This document shows, in pieces, positions 25,045 to 33,492 of a stretch of 64,000 nt of DNA. The notes under the pieces are model-generated. The model did no database searches, was not told the DNA's origin, and was given only the letters and a program-made list of their open reading frames with translations. Position 1 is the stretch's first letter, and each line of letters begins with the position of its first letter. The DNA comes from Cyanobacteria bacterium REEB67 (GTDB taxonomy: Bacteria; Cyanobacteriota; Vampirovibrionia; Obscuribacterales; Obscuribacteraceae). The position numbers and the translations under genes are program-made. The stretch lies in contig JAGXAB010000024.1 in assembly GCA_018971775.1 (NCBI GenBank), forward strand, positions 1 through 64,000, written 5' to 3'.

Positions 25045-28000
25045 ATGGGCGAGTCCGGCCGCATACAACTCCAGATGATGCTGGTGCAACAATCCGGTCA
25101 GGGGGCGCTGCCCCTCAGTATTTTGGCGCCTCAAACTTTTATGCCTTTTATCAGACAGGTGGAGCGCCTCACTGTCGATGAGCGACTCTCGCCGGTAATC
25201 GTCTACTGGAGCCGGAAAAGCGTCTCGCGTCTGCTGCCGCCCGGCCGCGATTACGGCACGCTGGTGCGGGAAAGCACCTTCGTCGGCTATTTCTCCGAAG
25301 AGAGATTGGACCCTCCAGATGAGTGGTGCTTCCTGGTGGAAAGTCCGCAACTGTGTCTGGTCGTCTATGGTCAGCAGGCCGTGGAAGTATCGGAAAGCGA
25401 AAAATATCAATGTACCGGCTCAATGGAACCGGCCATCGTGCGCGAGTCTTTTAATCGTCTGTTGCCGATCTGGCAAACGCTCAATCTGCAAGATTCAAAC
25501 CGGGTCGAAGACTATCGCGTTTCGCTCGGGCCCGGTAGCAGTTCGCCGCATTTTGTGCAGATGTTGAAGTCAGCGTGGCCGGTAGTCAAAGCTCCGATTC
25601 AGCAGCAGGGCTTGCTCTTGCCCGGTGGTGGCGCAGCCGTTATTGGCAACCAGGATAATAGTTACTACAATCAACAAGAAATCAGTGGCCAGCACATGCT
25701 CAAGGCGGCGCTCTCGAGCACCGGTCCAAACAAGATTTCGCCAATTGCTTTCGATGTCGTTGCCGACAGCGCCAATCAGCAGAGTAGTCAGGGCAATCAG
25801 GGCAATCAGGGCAATCAGGCTATTACATCGCCATTCGGCTTGAACGGTGGCGGGACTGGAAGCGCTACCGGAAACGCTACCGGAAACGCTACCGGAAACG
25901 CTGTAGTCGGCGGCGGCTTGCCAGCGATCGGCCCGAACGGTAACGGTAATGGCAGTGGCAATGCCGGTAGTAACGGCAGCGGCGATGGCGGCGCCGGATA
26001 CTACGACCAGTCCGGCAATTTCGTGCCCGGACCGGCAGGCGAGTCGGGCGGTAATCCATCGCCATCGCGGCCCAAATTGCCCCAGCCGTTTGGCGACAAT
26101 CCAATAAGCGGCGGCGGCGCTGGTGCCATTGATGTTACGGGGCCAGGTCAGGGGAGCTTGCCGCTCGGCGGCAACGGCTCCCAGTCCGGACCTGAAGCCG
26201 GTGCTGGTACTGGTTCTGGTACTGGAGCTGTTGCTGGAGGCAACATCAATCCATCTAATGCCAATAGCCAGAGTGGCGGTCAACTCGAACAACCGCGAGC
26301 GGCAGGCGCACCGTTTGGAGCGGGCGATGCCCAGAAGAAAAATGCCACACGCACTAACATGAAGGCCGTGCAGGCTTCTCATTCCCCCGGCCCGAGCGAA
26401 GCAAAAAATCTTATACCGCCGGCGGCGCAGGCGATTATCAGCGATATCATCGGTCAACTGCGCCATTCCAGCGACCTTAATTCGATATTGCAATACGCCA
26501 TCGAAACTCTAAGCAAAGGTCTCGGTGCCGATCGCGGCTTAATTTGGAAAGTCGTCGGCGATCAACTCGCCGTCACTAATGAATTTTCGATAGAGAGCAA
26601 TGCTTGCTTCGTTGACAATCAACTCAATTCCCAGGAGTCGATGTCGATCGTTCTCGAATTTCTTTCTCGCTTCCCCGATGAATCCGGAGCCGGTGTTATC
26701 AGCGTGCCGGACACTTTTCAGGACATCGATTTGCATAAGCAATCGCGCACGCTGTCTTCCTTGCTCGAGCTCGGCGAAGTGCGGGCTCGTTTGATGGTGC
26801 AATTGCGTTCGCGCGGTATTTTTTCCGGCTTTTTGGAATTGCAGCAGTGCGGTAAACCCCGCGAGTGGAGCACTGAAGATGCGGTCATCCTGCAGAAGGT
26901 AGCCGAGATGCTCTCTGTGGTAGTCCAGCAGTCTTTCGACCAATCGAAAATTGAAATGGACGCGCAGGAGATGAAGTTGATCAACGAGATCGCCTCTCTG
27001 TTCCGCGAATCGAAGGGCGAAACGAGTCGCGATTCGCTCGTTAAATCCGTTTTGCTCGTGGCCGACCACATGGGCTTTGTCAAATCGCAAATCTATTTGT
27101 TCAATGCTGACTCCGGTGTGCTCGATCCGCAAATCGGCGATGACGAAGAGTCTGCTGTAGATCTATCGAACAAGGATAATCCCTTCGTGGCTGTTTTCGA
27201 GTCCGGCCGCGGCAAAGTCGTGAATATGGAATACTCGCGCAAGGGCGATCCTTTCTTCAAGCACGATATGGCGCTTGTTTTGCCGCTCATCTCCGAAGGA
27301 ACAAGACTTGGTGTTATCGGCCTCTGGCGCCGTCAACCGAAAAGGCCGCAATTCAGACCTCAGGATAGAGAACTCGGTTTGACTATTGCCGGTCACCTTT
27401 CAAACGTCATTCGTGCTGACCAGGCTGTGCAACAGATACGCGCCGATCAGGCTCGCGAAGCGCTGATCAACAAGGTGTCCGTTGAAATTAAACGATCACT
27501 GAAGGAAGCGGATCAGATTTCCGACACTCTGGTCAAGTCGGTGCGGGAATATTTTGGACTCGATTTGTGCGTCGTCTCTCAGTATGATCAAGAATCAATG
27601 TTGTCCACCAAATGCAAATATACTGGCCTCGAAGAGGAGTTTGCGCCGCCCGGTCCACCGCCGGCGATTAGCGAATTTAACGAAGAGGTGCCGAAGCCGA
27701 TAGCTCAGCGTATCGCCGATCGTATCTATGAAGGTTCTGTCGAACTTCTGCGCGATGGTCAAACGGTTTTTATTCCCTCCGACGAGCTGGAAGATCGCCT
27801 CGGCGACCTCTACAATCAGGAATGGCATAACCGCGCCGTTATCTGTGTTCCTCTTGGTCAGGGCAATAACTTCAAAGCGGTATTGCTGATGGTGGCTCGA
27901 GACCGTAACCGTCCATTCCCCGACAAGGATATGCGCATGGTCATCGACATGGCGGACCGAGTCGGCGTCGTAATCTCACACTCCGAACTTTTTGCCACTG

Positions 28001-29202
28001 TCGAGCGACAGGCGGTCACCGATCCGATGACCGGTCTATTCAACCGACGTTATTTCGAAGAACAGCTGTCGAAGGAAATCGATCGTTTCCAGCGCTTTGG
28101 TCACCCCTTTTCTTTTATCATCGTCGACCTGGACTATCTCAAAAAAATCAACGACACCAAGGGCCACCACGTCGGAGACGCGGCTATTATCCACACCGGC
28201 AACGTTGTCCGACGCAGTGTGCGCGAAATCGATACGGTCGGTAGATTCGGTGGTGAGGAATTTGTCGTACTCCTGCCCGAAACTGATTTGAAGTGGGCCA
28301 AGATGGTAGCCGAGCGAATCTGCGCCGCCTTGCGCGAGAAAGCTGTAGATGGTGCAGGCATCGTCACCGGCTCTGTCGGTGTGGCGACATTCCCGCATGA
28401 CTCGGATCAAAAAGATAGATTGTTCGAGCTTGCGGACCAGGCGTTGTTCCTGGCCAAGCACCGCGGCCGTAACCAGGTCTGTACTGTTACCGAAGATTTG
28501 ATGCCTTCGCTTGCTGACGGCGGCGAAGAGAAGCTGCGTGACGCCATGAAGCAGGACATCCGCATGGGTCCTACTCCGGATATGAACGTGCCGAATGTAG
28601 CGGATGCCATTCCGAGCTTTGATGTGGAATTGATCAAAGAAAAGGGCCTGCTCGGCATGTTGTCTCAGCTTATCAGTGCTGTTGAAGAACGTTCCTGCTA
28701 TAACTCGGATCGTTCATCGCGGGCGTACGGCTATGCCAATCGCATCGCCCAATCGTTGCATCTGACTAAAGACCACACCGAAGTCGTGTCACTGGCGGCG
28801 GTGCTCTGCAACCTCGGCAAAATGGCCGTACCTGAAGAAGTTTTGAAAAAGCCGGATCCCCTTTCCGAAGAGGATCGTGTCTATATCAATCAAGTGCCGC
28901 ATGCTGGCGCAAAATTTCTCGAGCCGGCCAAGACGCTGGGCAAGATCGCCGGCATCGTCGAGGCTTATAAAGAGCATTGGGATGGTAGCGGTTATCCCAA
29001 TGGTTTAAAGGGTGATGTTATCCCCATCGAGGCCCGCATCGTCTCCCTCGTTGACGCGTATACGGCAATGACTAGCGAGCGTCCTTACCGGCAGGCTATC
29101 GACCACGAATTGGCCATGAAGTTAATACAGGAAGGTGCGGGCAAGGAGTGGGATCCTCGCCTGGTGAAGATTTTCCTGGGTTTGCTAAATAAGGAAAAAT
29201 AG
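25045..29202 (+). CDS. Large GAF-GGDEF diguanylate cyclase with degenerate HD-GYP domain
   Basis: The 1385-residue cytoplasmic sensor has an N-terminal domain of about 200 residues (perhaps DICT-like), a Gly/Asn/Ser-rich linker (about 245-430), three GAF-like domains (about 460-630, 640-790, 800-990), a GGDEF domain (about 991-1150) and an HD-GYP-like end (about 1205-1382). The GGDEF active site is intact (RFGGEEF at about 1067) and the inhibitory RxxD site (REID) lies 5 residues before it, so c-di-GMP synthesis with product inhibition is expected. In the HD-GYP part DGSGYP is kept, but the HD pair is CN (1255-1256) and the HHE triad reads YKE, so phosphodiesterase activity is unlikely. The frame opens at TTG 24946; ATG 25045 gives a more plausible N-terminus. 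Confidence 0.88.
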   Translation: MGESGRIQLQMMLVQQSGQGALPLSILAPQTFMPFIRQVERLTVDERLSPVIVYWSRKSVSRLLPPGRDYGTLVRESTFVGYFSEERLDPPDEWCFLVESPQLCLVVYGQQAVEVSESEKYQCTGSMEPAIVRESFNRLLPIWQTLNLQDSNRVEDYRVSLGPGSSSPHFVQMLKSAWPVVKAPIQQQGLLLPGGGAAVIGNQDNSYYNQQEISGQHMLKAALSSTGPNKISPIAFDVVADSANQQSSQGNQGNQGNQAITSPFGLNGGGTGSATGNATGNATGNAVVGGGLPAIGPNGNGNGSGNAGSNGSGDGGAGYYDQSGNFVPGPAGESGGNPSPSRPKLPQPFGDNPISGGGAGAIDVTGPGQGSLPLGGNGSQSGPEAGAGTGSGTGAVAGGNINPSNANSQSGGQLEQPRAAGAPFGAGDAQKKNATRTNMKAVQASHSPGPSEAKNLIPPAAQAIISDIIGQLRHSSDLNSILQYAIETLSKGLGADRGLIWKVVGDQLAVTNEFSIESNACFVDNQLNSQESMSIVLEFLSRFPDESGAGVISVPDTFQDIDLHKQSRTLSSLLELGEVRARLMVQLRSRGIFSGFLELQQCGKPREWSTEDAVILQKVAEMLSVVVQQSFDQSKIEMDAQEMKLINEIASLFRESKGETSRDSLVKSVLLVADHMGFVKSQIYLFNADSGVLDPQIGDDEESAVDLSNKDNPFVAVFESGRGKVVNMEYSRKGDPFFKHDMALVLPLISEGTRLGVIGLWRRQPKRPQFRPQDRELGLTIAGHLSNVIRADQAVQQIRADQAREALINKVSVEIKRSLKEADQISDTLVKSVREYFGLDLCVVSQYDQESMLSTKCKYTGLEEEFAPPGPPPAISEFNEEVPKPIAQRIADRIYEGSVELLRDGQTVFIPSDELEDRLGDLYNQEWHNRAVICVPLGQGNNFKAVLLMVARDRNRPFPDKDMRMVIDMADRVGVVISHSELFATVERQAVTDPMTGLFNRRYFEEQLSKEIDRFQRFGHPFSFIIVDLDYLKKINDTKGHHVGDAAIIHTGNVVRRSVREIDTVGRFGGEEFVVLLPETDLKWAKMVAERICAALREKAVDGAGIVTGSVGVATFPHDSDQKDRLFELADQALFLAKHRGRNQVCTVTEDLMPSLADGGEEKLRDAMKQDIRMGPTPDMNVPNVADAIPSFDVELIKEKGLLGMLSQLISAVEERSCYNSDRSSRAYGYANRIAQSLHLTKDHTEVVSLAAVLCNLGKMAVPEEVLKKPDPLSEEDRVYINQVPHAGAKFLEPAKTLGKIAGIVEAYKEHWDGSGYPNGLKGDVIPIEARIVSLVDAYTAMTSERPYRQAIDHELAMKLIQEGAGKEWDPRLVKIFLGLLNKEK
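25789..25902 (+). repeat. In-frame tandem repeats in the GGDEF protein linker
   Basis: Three 9-bp units CAGGGCAAT (25789-25815; Gln-Gly-Asn) and three 12-bp units ACCGGAAACGCT (25867-25902; Thr-Gly-Asn-Ala). Both unit lengths are multiples of 3, so copy-number change would alter linker length without breaking the frame. Confidence 0.9.
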
Positions 29203-29234
29203 CTACCGCCGGGCGGGGCTTATGAGCCTGGTCT

Positions 29235-29266
29235 CAAAAACTGAACCGATATCGGTTCAGTTTTTG
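29235..29266. terminator. Perfect 32-bp palindrome after the GGDEF gene
   Basis: CAAAAACTGAACCGAT followed by its exact reverse complement. With a GATATC loop and a T5 run it can be a bidirectional terminator for the gene ending at 29202. Its perfect dyad symmetry also fits a protein-binding site. A near-copy is at 29368-29395. Confidence 0.7.
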
Positions 29267-29367
29267 CTTTTGAGCGGCGTCCATTTTGTCACCGTCGGAG
29301 CTTCAGATCGTCCTGCCTGGAGGCCTTGCTGCCGAAAAGCTCATTTTGTGCTTATAAGCCACTTTCA

Positions 29368-29395
29368 AAAACTGATCCGATATCGGTTCAGTTTT
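29368..29395. repeat. Second, near-perfect copy of the palindrome
   Basis: AAAACTGATCCGAT / ATCGGTTCAGTTTT: 14-bp arms with one mismatch, sharing the core CCGATATCGG with the palindrome at 29235-29266. The stretch 29203-29505 between them and the MerR gene has no supported gene. Confidence 0.85.
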
Positions 29396-29426
29396 GCGGC
29401 CTTGCATATAAAGAATGCAAGGCCGC
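29396..29426. repeat. 12-bp stem hairpin upstream of the MerR gene
   Basis: GCGGCCTTGCAT, loop ATAAAGA, ATGCAAGGCCGC. The stem is perfect but no T run follows, so a simple intrinsic terminator is not obvious. It directly abuts the second palindrome. Confidence 0.85.
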
Positions 29427-29505
29427 CCCTTGAAAAGATGGAAAAGCCTGACATCACTGCTTTTTCGTGTCTCGAAGGCGGGCCGCTATTTCCGTGACAG
29501 TAACC

Positions 29506-29542
29506 TTGACAGTATTACAGTAATTGTGTAATGATACTGTCA
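29506..29542 (+). promoter_or_regulatory. Promoter with MerR-type inverted-repeat operator
   Basis: TTGACA at 29506-29511 is the -35; TAATGA (29529, spacer 17) or GATACT (29533, spacer 21) is the -10. The inverted repeat TGACAGTAT / ATACTGTCA (29507-29515 and 29534-29542) spans the whole promoter, with an inner ATTAC / GTAAT repeat. Long, dyad-spanned spacers are typical of promoters that MerR proteins twist. The right arm ends on the A of the ATG start codon. Confidence 0.65.
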
Positions 29543-30150
29543 TGATAGTTGCAAAGAGCTACAGCTTGAATATCGATGAATTGTCCGAAGAAATCGGCCG
29601 ATTGCTCAAGGTCAACAACCTTGTCAGTCAGCAACAGGACAACAGGGTATCGCCGGTGCCAGATATGCGCACGATTCGATACTATTCCGGACTCGGCCTG
29701 GTTGATCGCCCGGCCATTATGGGTCGAGTGGCTAAGTACAGCGGCCGACATATACTCCAGCTTCTGGCAATCAAGGTATTGCAAGGCGCTTCCCTGCCTC
29801 TGGCTGAAATTCAATCCAAGCTCTATGGCTTGAGCGACAACGAACTGGAAAATCTCATTTCGATGTATGTGGCCGATCAAGCCAAACTGGGTTCGGCCAC
29901 TTCCCCTGCTTCTGGCCATGGTCTTCGACCGCCCCACGCTCGAGGGCAATCTTCCGCAATTTCCTGGCAAGAGATCACAGCGGAGCCGGGATTAAAAATA
30001 ATGGCCGAGCAATCCTGGCTGGATAATCTCAACCGCTCAATCAAGCAGTCCGGAGAGCCTGTCGATCGCGCCGCGCTGTACCAAAAACTTACTGCCGCCC
30101 TAGACGCACTAATCGGGACCGAAATCGAATCTAATGGAGAAAACATATGA
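29542..30150 (+). CDS. MerR-family transcriptional regulator
   Basis: The winged-helix MerR DNA-binding domain is seen at DMRTIRYYSGLGLVDRPAIM, with RVAKYSGRHILQLLAIKVLQ and SLPLAEIQSKL. It is preceded by about 40 residues (SLNIDELSEEIGRLL) not present in typical MerR proteins, where the helix-turn-helix starts at the N-terminus. The C-terminal effector region (about 100 residues) has no cysteine, so metal or thiol sensing as in MerR/CueR/SoxR is unlikely. ATG 29542 lies at the end of the promoter's inverted repeat, so the mRNA may be leaderless. Its stop overlaps the start of the VIT/VWA gene (ATGA), giving a two-gene operon. Confidence 0.85.
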   Translation: MIVAKSYSLNIDELSEEIGRLLKVNNLVSQQQDNRVSPVPDMRTIRYYSGLGLVDRPAIMGRVAKYSGRHILQLLAIKVLQGASLPLAEIQSKLYGLSDNELENLISMYVADQAKLGSATSPASGHGLRPPHARGQSSAISWQEITAEPGLKIMAEQSWLDNLNRSIKQSGEPVDRAALYQKLTAALDALIGTEIESNGENI

Positions 30151-33071
30151 GCGCAGCCGTTCCTCTGATTGCTGAAAGTCCTGATGGCAAATCACCATTT
30201 AACAAACGCCGCCCGCTTGGTCGGCTCGATGTAACCAGCAAAGGGCAGACCATTAAACTGCCTCTGACTGCCGTTGATATTCAGGCTCGCGTAGCCGATC
30301 GTCTGGCGCACGTCACGATCAATCAGAAATTTCACAATCCTTTCAGTGATCATCTCGAGGCTGTATATATTTTTCCTCTTTCGGGAGGCTGTGCCGTCAG
30401 TGCTTTTCAGATGAAAGTCGGCGACCGCATTGTGGAAGGCGTTGTGCGTGAACGCGAGCAAGCTCGGGCTGAATATCAGCAAGCGATGGAGCAGGGGCGG
30501 CGTGCGGCTTTGATGGAGCAGGAGCGTGAGAACGTCTTCACCGTACAGGTCGGAAATCTGCCGCCCGGCGAAGAAGTGACTATCTTACTTTCGTACTCTG
30601 AGAAATTACCATATTTCGATCAGGGTACTACAGAATTGCGCCTGCCTCTGGTTGTTGCTCCGCGCTATGTCGCCGGTACGCCGCTAGAGCGTGAGAACGT
30701 CGGTAGTGGCATCGAGCTCGACACAGATCAAGTACCTGATGCTTCGCGTATTTCTCCGCCACGGCTGGTCACTGGTGTGGACGCCATGGTGGCCCTGGCA
30801 ATCAATGTAACGCTAGAGTCAGAAGGCAGTCTCGAGGATCTTTCCTGCTCGCAGCACGTGACTCGGCTAGGTGTGGGAAGTGGTGGCATCGTCATCAATC
30901 TTCTTCGCGACGACGAAGTGATGGATCGTGATTTTATTTTGCGCTGGCGCCTGGCTGATGATAGTGTGCGCTCCAAATTTCTGGTTTACAAGGAGAGCCA
31001 GAAAAACAGCGACGGCGTTAATTGCAGTGCTAACTGTTACGGCATGCTCTCGCTGGTGCCGCCCCGCGCCGACGAAATAGTACGACCCAGTCGCGATGTG
31101 CTTTTTGTCATCGATCGCTCCGGCTCTATGCAGGGATTGAAGATGCTTTCGGCCGCACGCGCCTGTTCATTTTTGATCAACACGCTCGGCCCGGATGATC
31201 GCTTTGCTATTCAAATTTTCGATGACCAACTCGAGTGGTTGCAGGACAGCCGTGGTGAGCGTTTCTTTGATGCTGATGAAGAAGCTCTGGTGCGTGCTGA
31301 TGATTTCCTCCGTGGGGTGGAAGCACGCGGTGGGACATCTCTGTATGAAGCTCTAGTCGACGCCATCACCGTAATGAGTCAGCGACCATCAACAAATTTT
31401 CGTCTCCCCGTCATCGTTATTCTCACCGACGGTGAAGTCAGCAACGAACCAGTCGTCTATAAACATATCCAGAATTCAGTCGGCGATATACGTCTCTTCA
31501 CGGTCGGCATAGATACCGCTGTCAATGATGCTTTCTTGCGCCGTCTTGCCGGCCTTGGCGGCGGCACCGCTTCCTTCGTCGCTCCCGGGGAACAGCTGGA
31601 AAATGCTCTCACTCAAGTCGGACGCGAGATTGGTACGCCGCTGGTTCGCAATCTCGTCGTCGAAGATATAAATTGCGGCCTCGAGCAAGCTTCTTTTGCT
31701 CCCGGCCATTTAACCGACCTTTTTGAAGGCCGGGCAGTAAATCTCTTTTTCCGAATGGATGCAGCCCGGCTGAAAAATCTGGCCAAGGCAAAAATTCGGG
31801 TGCGTGGCAAGTATGAGGACGGACGAGATTTCGTCAGCGAAGTGACGGCTCATGCTACGCAGGTGGAGGCTTTGCCGCAGCTGTGGGCCCGCGCGCATGT
31901 GGTTGATCTCGAAGACCGCTATCGAGTCGCTCGCGCCGCTGAGCAAACGGCGCTGAAGAAACAGATCGTTTCGCTGGCGATCGAACATAGCTTGCTCACC
32001 AAGTTTACGGCTTTTGTCGCCGTCGACCATAGTGAAATCGTCAATAGCGATGGCCGCATGCGCACGATTGTCCAGCCCGTCGCCATGCCGGCTGCCTGGG
32101 AGGAGGACGCGGCGCCGAGTGCTTTCAACAGTTTCGCCGGCAATGCCAGGACAGGCTTCGGCGCAGCACCGGCGAGAAGTGGTGGAATGTTCTTGGCAAA
32201 TTCGTCCTCGGTTTCCTCTTCCTCGTCCTCTTCCTCGTCCTCTTCCTCGTCCTCTTCCTCTGCCGCTGACGCGGATGTCTGGGGCGCGGCTCCGACACCG
32301 CCTGCCGGTGCCTGGGGCGCGCCGCTTCCAGCAAACGGCGGCCTGGGTGACAATGCCGATCCATGGGGTACAACCGGCGCTGGTTGGACGCCACCACAGG
32401 CGCCACCGCAAGCCGCTCCGTTCTCCCGGGAAGAATTTCCGGCTCGGGCTGGGGCTGGGGCCGCGACACCCGCTCCCGCTCATTCCCAACCTTCCGTACC
32501 CAGGTCACCTCTGGTGCCGCCTGGTTCAAGCGGTAGCAATATTAGCGACTGGGTCAACAAGCCCAGGCAAATTTTCGATGCCCTGCTTAAAAATATCAAT
32601 TCACCTTTCCCTTCACCGATGAGCGAACAGGAATTAGATAGGGTTTTTGACGCCATTGGTGCTCCAGCCGAAAGCCCTCTCGATGCCGCCACCGCTCCGA
32701 CCGTGGCAAGAGTTGCTGCTGCCGAGGCGGCGCTTCTTAAAGCGGTAGAGGATTTAAAGTTGGCACTGCAGGTGGTGCTGACTGCGATAGCTTCCGGTCA
32801 ACTGGTCGATGCGAGCGAGCTTGAGAAAGCACGTAAAACTCTTCTCTCGCTCTTAAATCAATCGCAATTGTCGAGTGCTGCTCACTTGCTGCAGAAATAT
32901 CTTAAAGCCGACCTGCCGCTCCTACTAGCGGCGCTCTCCTCTGCCAAAACGGTCACGCCGAAATTGCAGGCGATGGCCTCGAAACAGGGCTCGCTCTTTG
33001 ATACTGCATCCGACGCTGTGCTGTCAAAAATAAATGATGCCGGCAAGCCTTTTTGGGAGGTCGGCGTCTAA
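30147..33071 (+). CDS. VIT and von Willebrand factor A domain protein
   Basis: The 974-residue protein has an N-terminal VIT domain (about 20-150; TINQKFHNPFSDHLEAVYIF and GNLPPGEEVTILLSY), then a VWA domain (about 315-490) with an intact metal-ion-dependent adhesion site: DRSGSM at 323, GGTSLYEAL and TDGE at 427-430. A Ser run (about 684-706) and a Pro/Ala/Gly-rich region follow, then a helical end of about 170 residues. No signal peptide is visible, so it may be cytoplasmic or exported by an unknown route. The arrangement resembles inter-alpha-trypsin inhibitor heavy chains and bacterial VIT/VWA proteins of mostly unknown function. It is translationally coupled to the MerR regulator. Confidence 0.88.
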   Translation: MSAAVPLIAESPDGKSPFNKRRPLGRLDVTSKGQTIKLPLTAVDIQARVADRLAHVTINQKFHNPFSDHLEAVYIFPLSGGCAVSAFQMKVGDRIVEGVVREREQARAEYQQAMEQGRRAALMEQERENVFTVQVGNLPPGEEVTILLSYSEKLPYFDQGTTELRLPLVVAPRYVAGTPLERENVGSGIELDTDQVPDASRISPPRLVTGVDAMVALAINVTLESEGSLEDLSCSQHVTRLGVGSGGIVINLLRDDEVMDRDFILRWRLADDSVRSKFLVYKESQKNSDGVNCSANCYGMLSLVPPRADEIVRPSRDVLFVIDRSGSMQGLKMLSAARACSFLINTLGPDDRFAIQIFDDQLEWLQDSRGERFFDADEEALVRADDFLRGVEARGGTSLYEALVDAITVMSQRPSTNFRLPVIVILTDGEVSNEPVVYKHIQNSVGDIRLFTVGIDTAVNDAFLRRLAGLGGGTASFVAPGEQLENALTQVGREIGTPLVRNLVVEDINCGLEQASFAPGHLTDLFEGRAVNLFFRMDAARLKNLAKAKIRVRGKYEDGRDFVSEVTAHATQVEALPQLWARAHVVDLEDRYRVARAAEQTALKKQIVSLAIEHSLLTKFTAFVAVDHSEIVNSDGRMRTIVQPVAMPAAWEEDAAPSAFNSFAGNARTGFGAAPARSGGMFLANSSSVSSSSSSSSSSSSSSSSAADADVWGAAPTPPAGAWGAPLPANGGLGDNADPWGTTGAGWTPPQAPPQAAPFSREEFPARAGAGAATPAPAHSQPSVPRSPLVPPGSSGSNISDWVNKPRQIFDALLKNINSPFPSPMSEQELDRVFDAIGAPAESPLDAATAPTVARVAAAEAALLKAVEDLKLALQVVLTAIASGQLVDASELEKARKTLLSLLNQSQLSSAAHLLQKYLKADLPLLLAALSSAKTVTPKLQAMASKQGSLFDTASDAVLSKINDAGKPFWEVGV
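32214..32261 (+). repeat. 12-bp tandem repeat encoding a poly-Ser run
   Basis: Four copies of TCCTCTTCCTCG (the last ending CT) inside the VIT/VWA gene, coding for an uninterrupted serine stretch. Confidence 0.92.
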
Positions 33072-33139
33072 CTAAAATCGATAGGACAAGCCCGCACCTT
33101 ACAAGAAAATAATAAATCAAATTGTAGTGCGTCGCCCTC

Positions 33140-33168
33140 TTGGCAGCCTGGACTTAGCGCGCTATAAT
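33140..33168 (+). promoter_or_regulatory. Strong sigma-70-type promoter
   Basis: TTGGCA (33140-33145), a 17-nt spacer and TATAAT (33163-33168). This is the best consensus promoter in the window. Expected transcription start is about 33175. Confidence 0.8.
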
Positions 33169-33174
33169 AATTGC

Positions 33175-33309
33175 AGATCGACCGACGTAAGCTCCTGAAG
33201 CGGGCTACCAGCAATGGATCCCGGAGTTAGTCTCACAACAGTTGGAGCATAGACAGCGGCCCGATTAAATGGAATCGGTTTATTGCCTAATCCGCAGTAA
33301 AGTTAGGAG
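33175..33309 (+). ncRNA. Structured RNA candidate (6S-RNA-like architecture or leader)
   Basis: The strong promoter at 33140-33168 is followed by about 180 nt without a convincing reading frame that end in a long hairpin. GCTCCT (33191-33196) can pair with AGGAGC (33305-33310) to close the structure; GCGG/CCGC continue the stem inward, and CCGATT/AATCGG form an inner hairpin (about 33261-33278). A closed stem with an open centre and about 180 nt total recalls 6S RNA, which binds RNA polymerase, but I cannot confirm the family. It could also be a riboswitch-like leader of the gene at 33493. Confidence 0.45.
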
Positions 33310-33359
33310 CAGACCTCAGTGAGACCGGTGGGTGAACCGGCACTGAGGTCTGATTATTT
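33310..33359 (+). terminator. Long bipartite hairpin ending the RNA candidate
   Basis: CAGACCTCAGTG / CACTGAGGTCTG (12 bp) with an inner CCGGT / ACCGG stem around GGGTGA, followed by ATTATTTG. The U tract is weak, but the stem is long and perfect. Confidence 0.65.
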
Positions 33360-33492
33360 GTGGGTATTTTGTCGGCAAAAATGGATATTTGCCTCGGCGC
33401 TCTGAGAAGGGATTCAGGCAGTAAACAAGAGCCTGGTTTATTGTTGTCATTGTCAAAGCCCGGATTGGTTTTAAACCAATGCTTCTGGCGAT

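Noticed and set aside
29222-29497. Open frame of 91 codons
   Set aside because: It runs through both palindromes and the hairpin and has no ribosome-binding site; composition follows the repeats.
33175-33360. T-box or cobalamin riboswitch
   Set aside because: I could not find the T-box UGGNACC bulge or the cobalamin B12-box; the neighbouring gene is not an aminoacyl or B12 gene.
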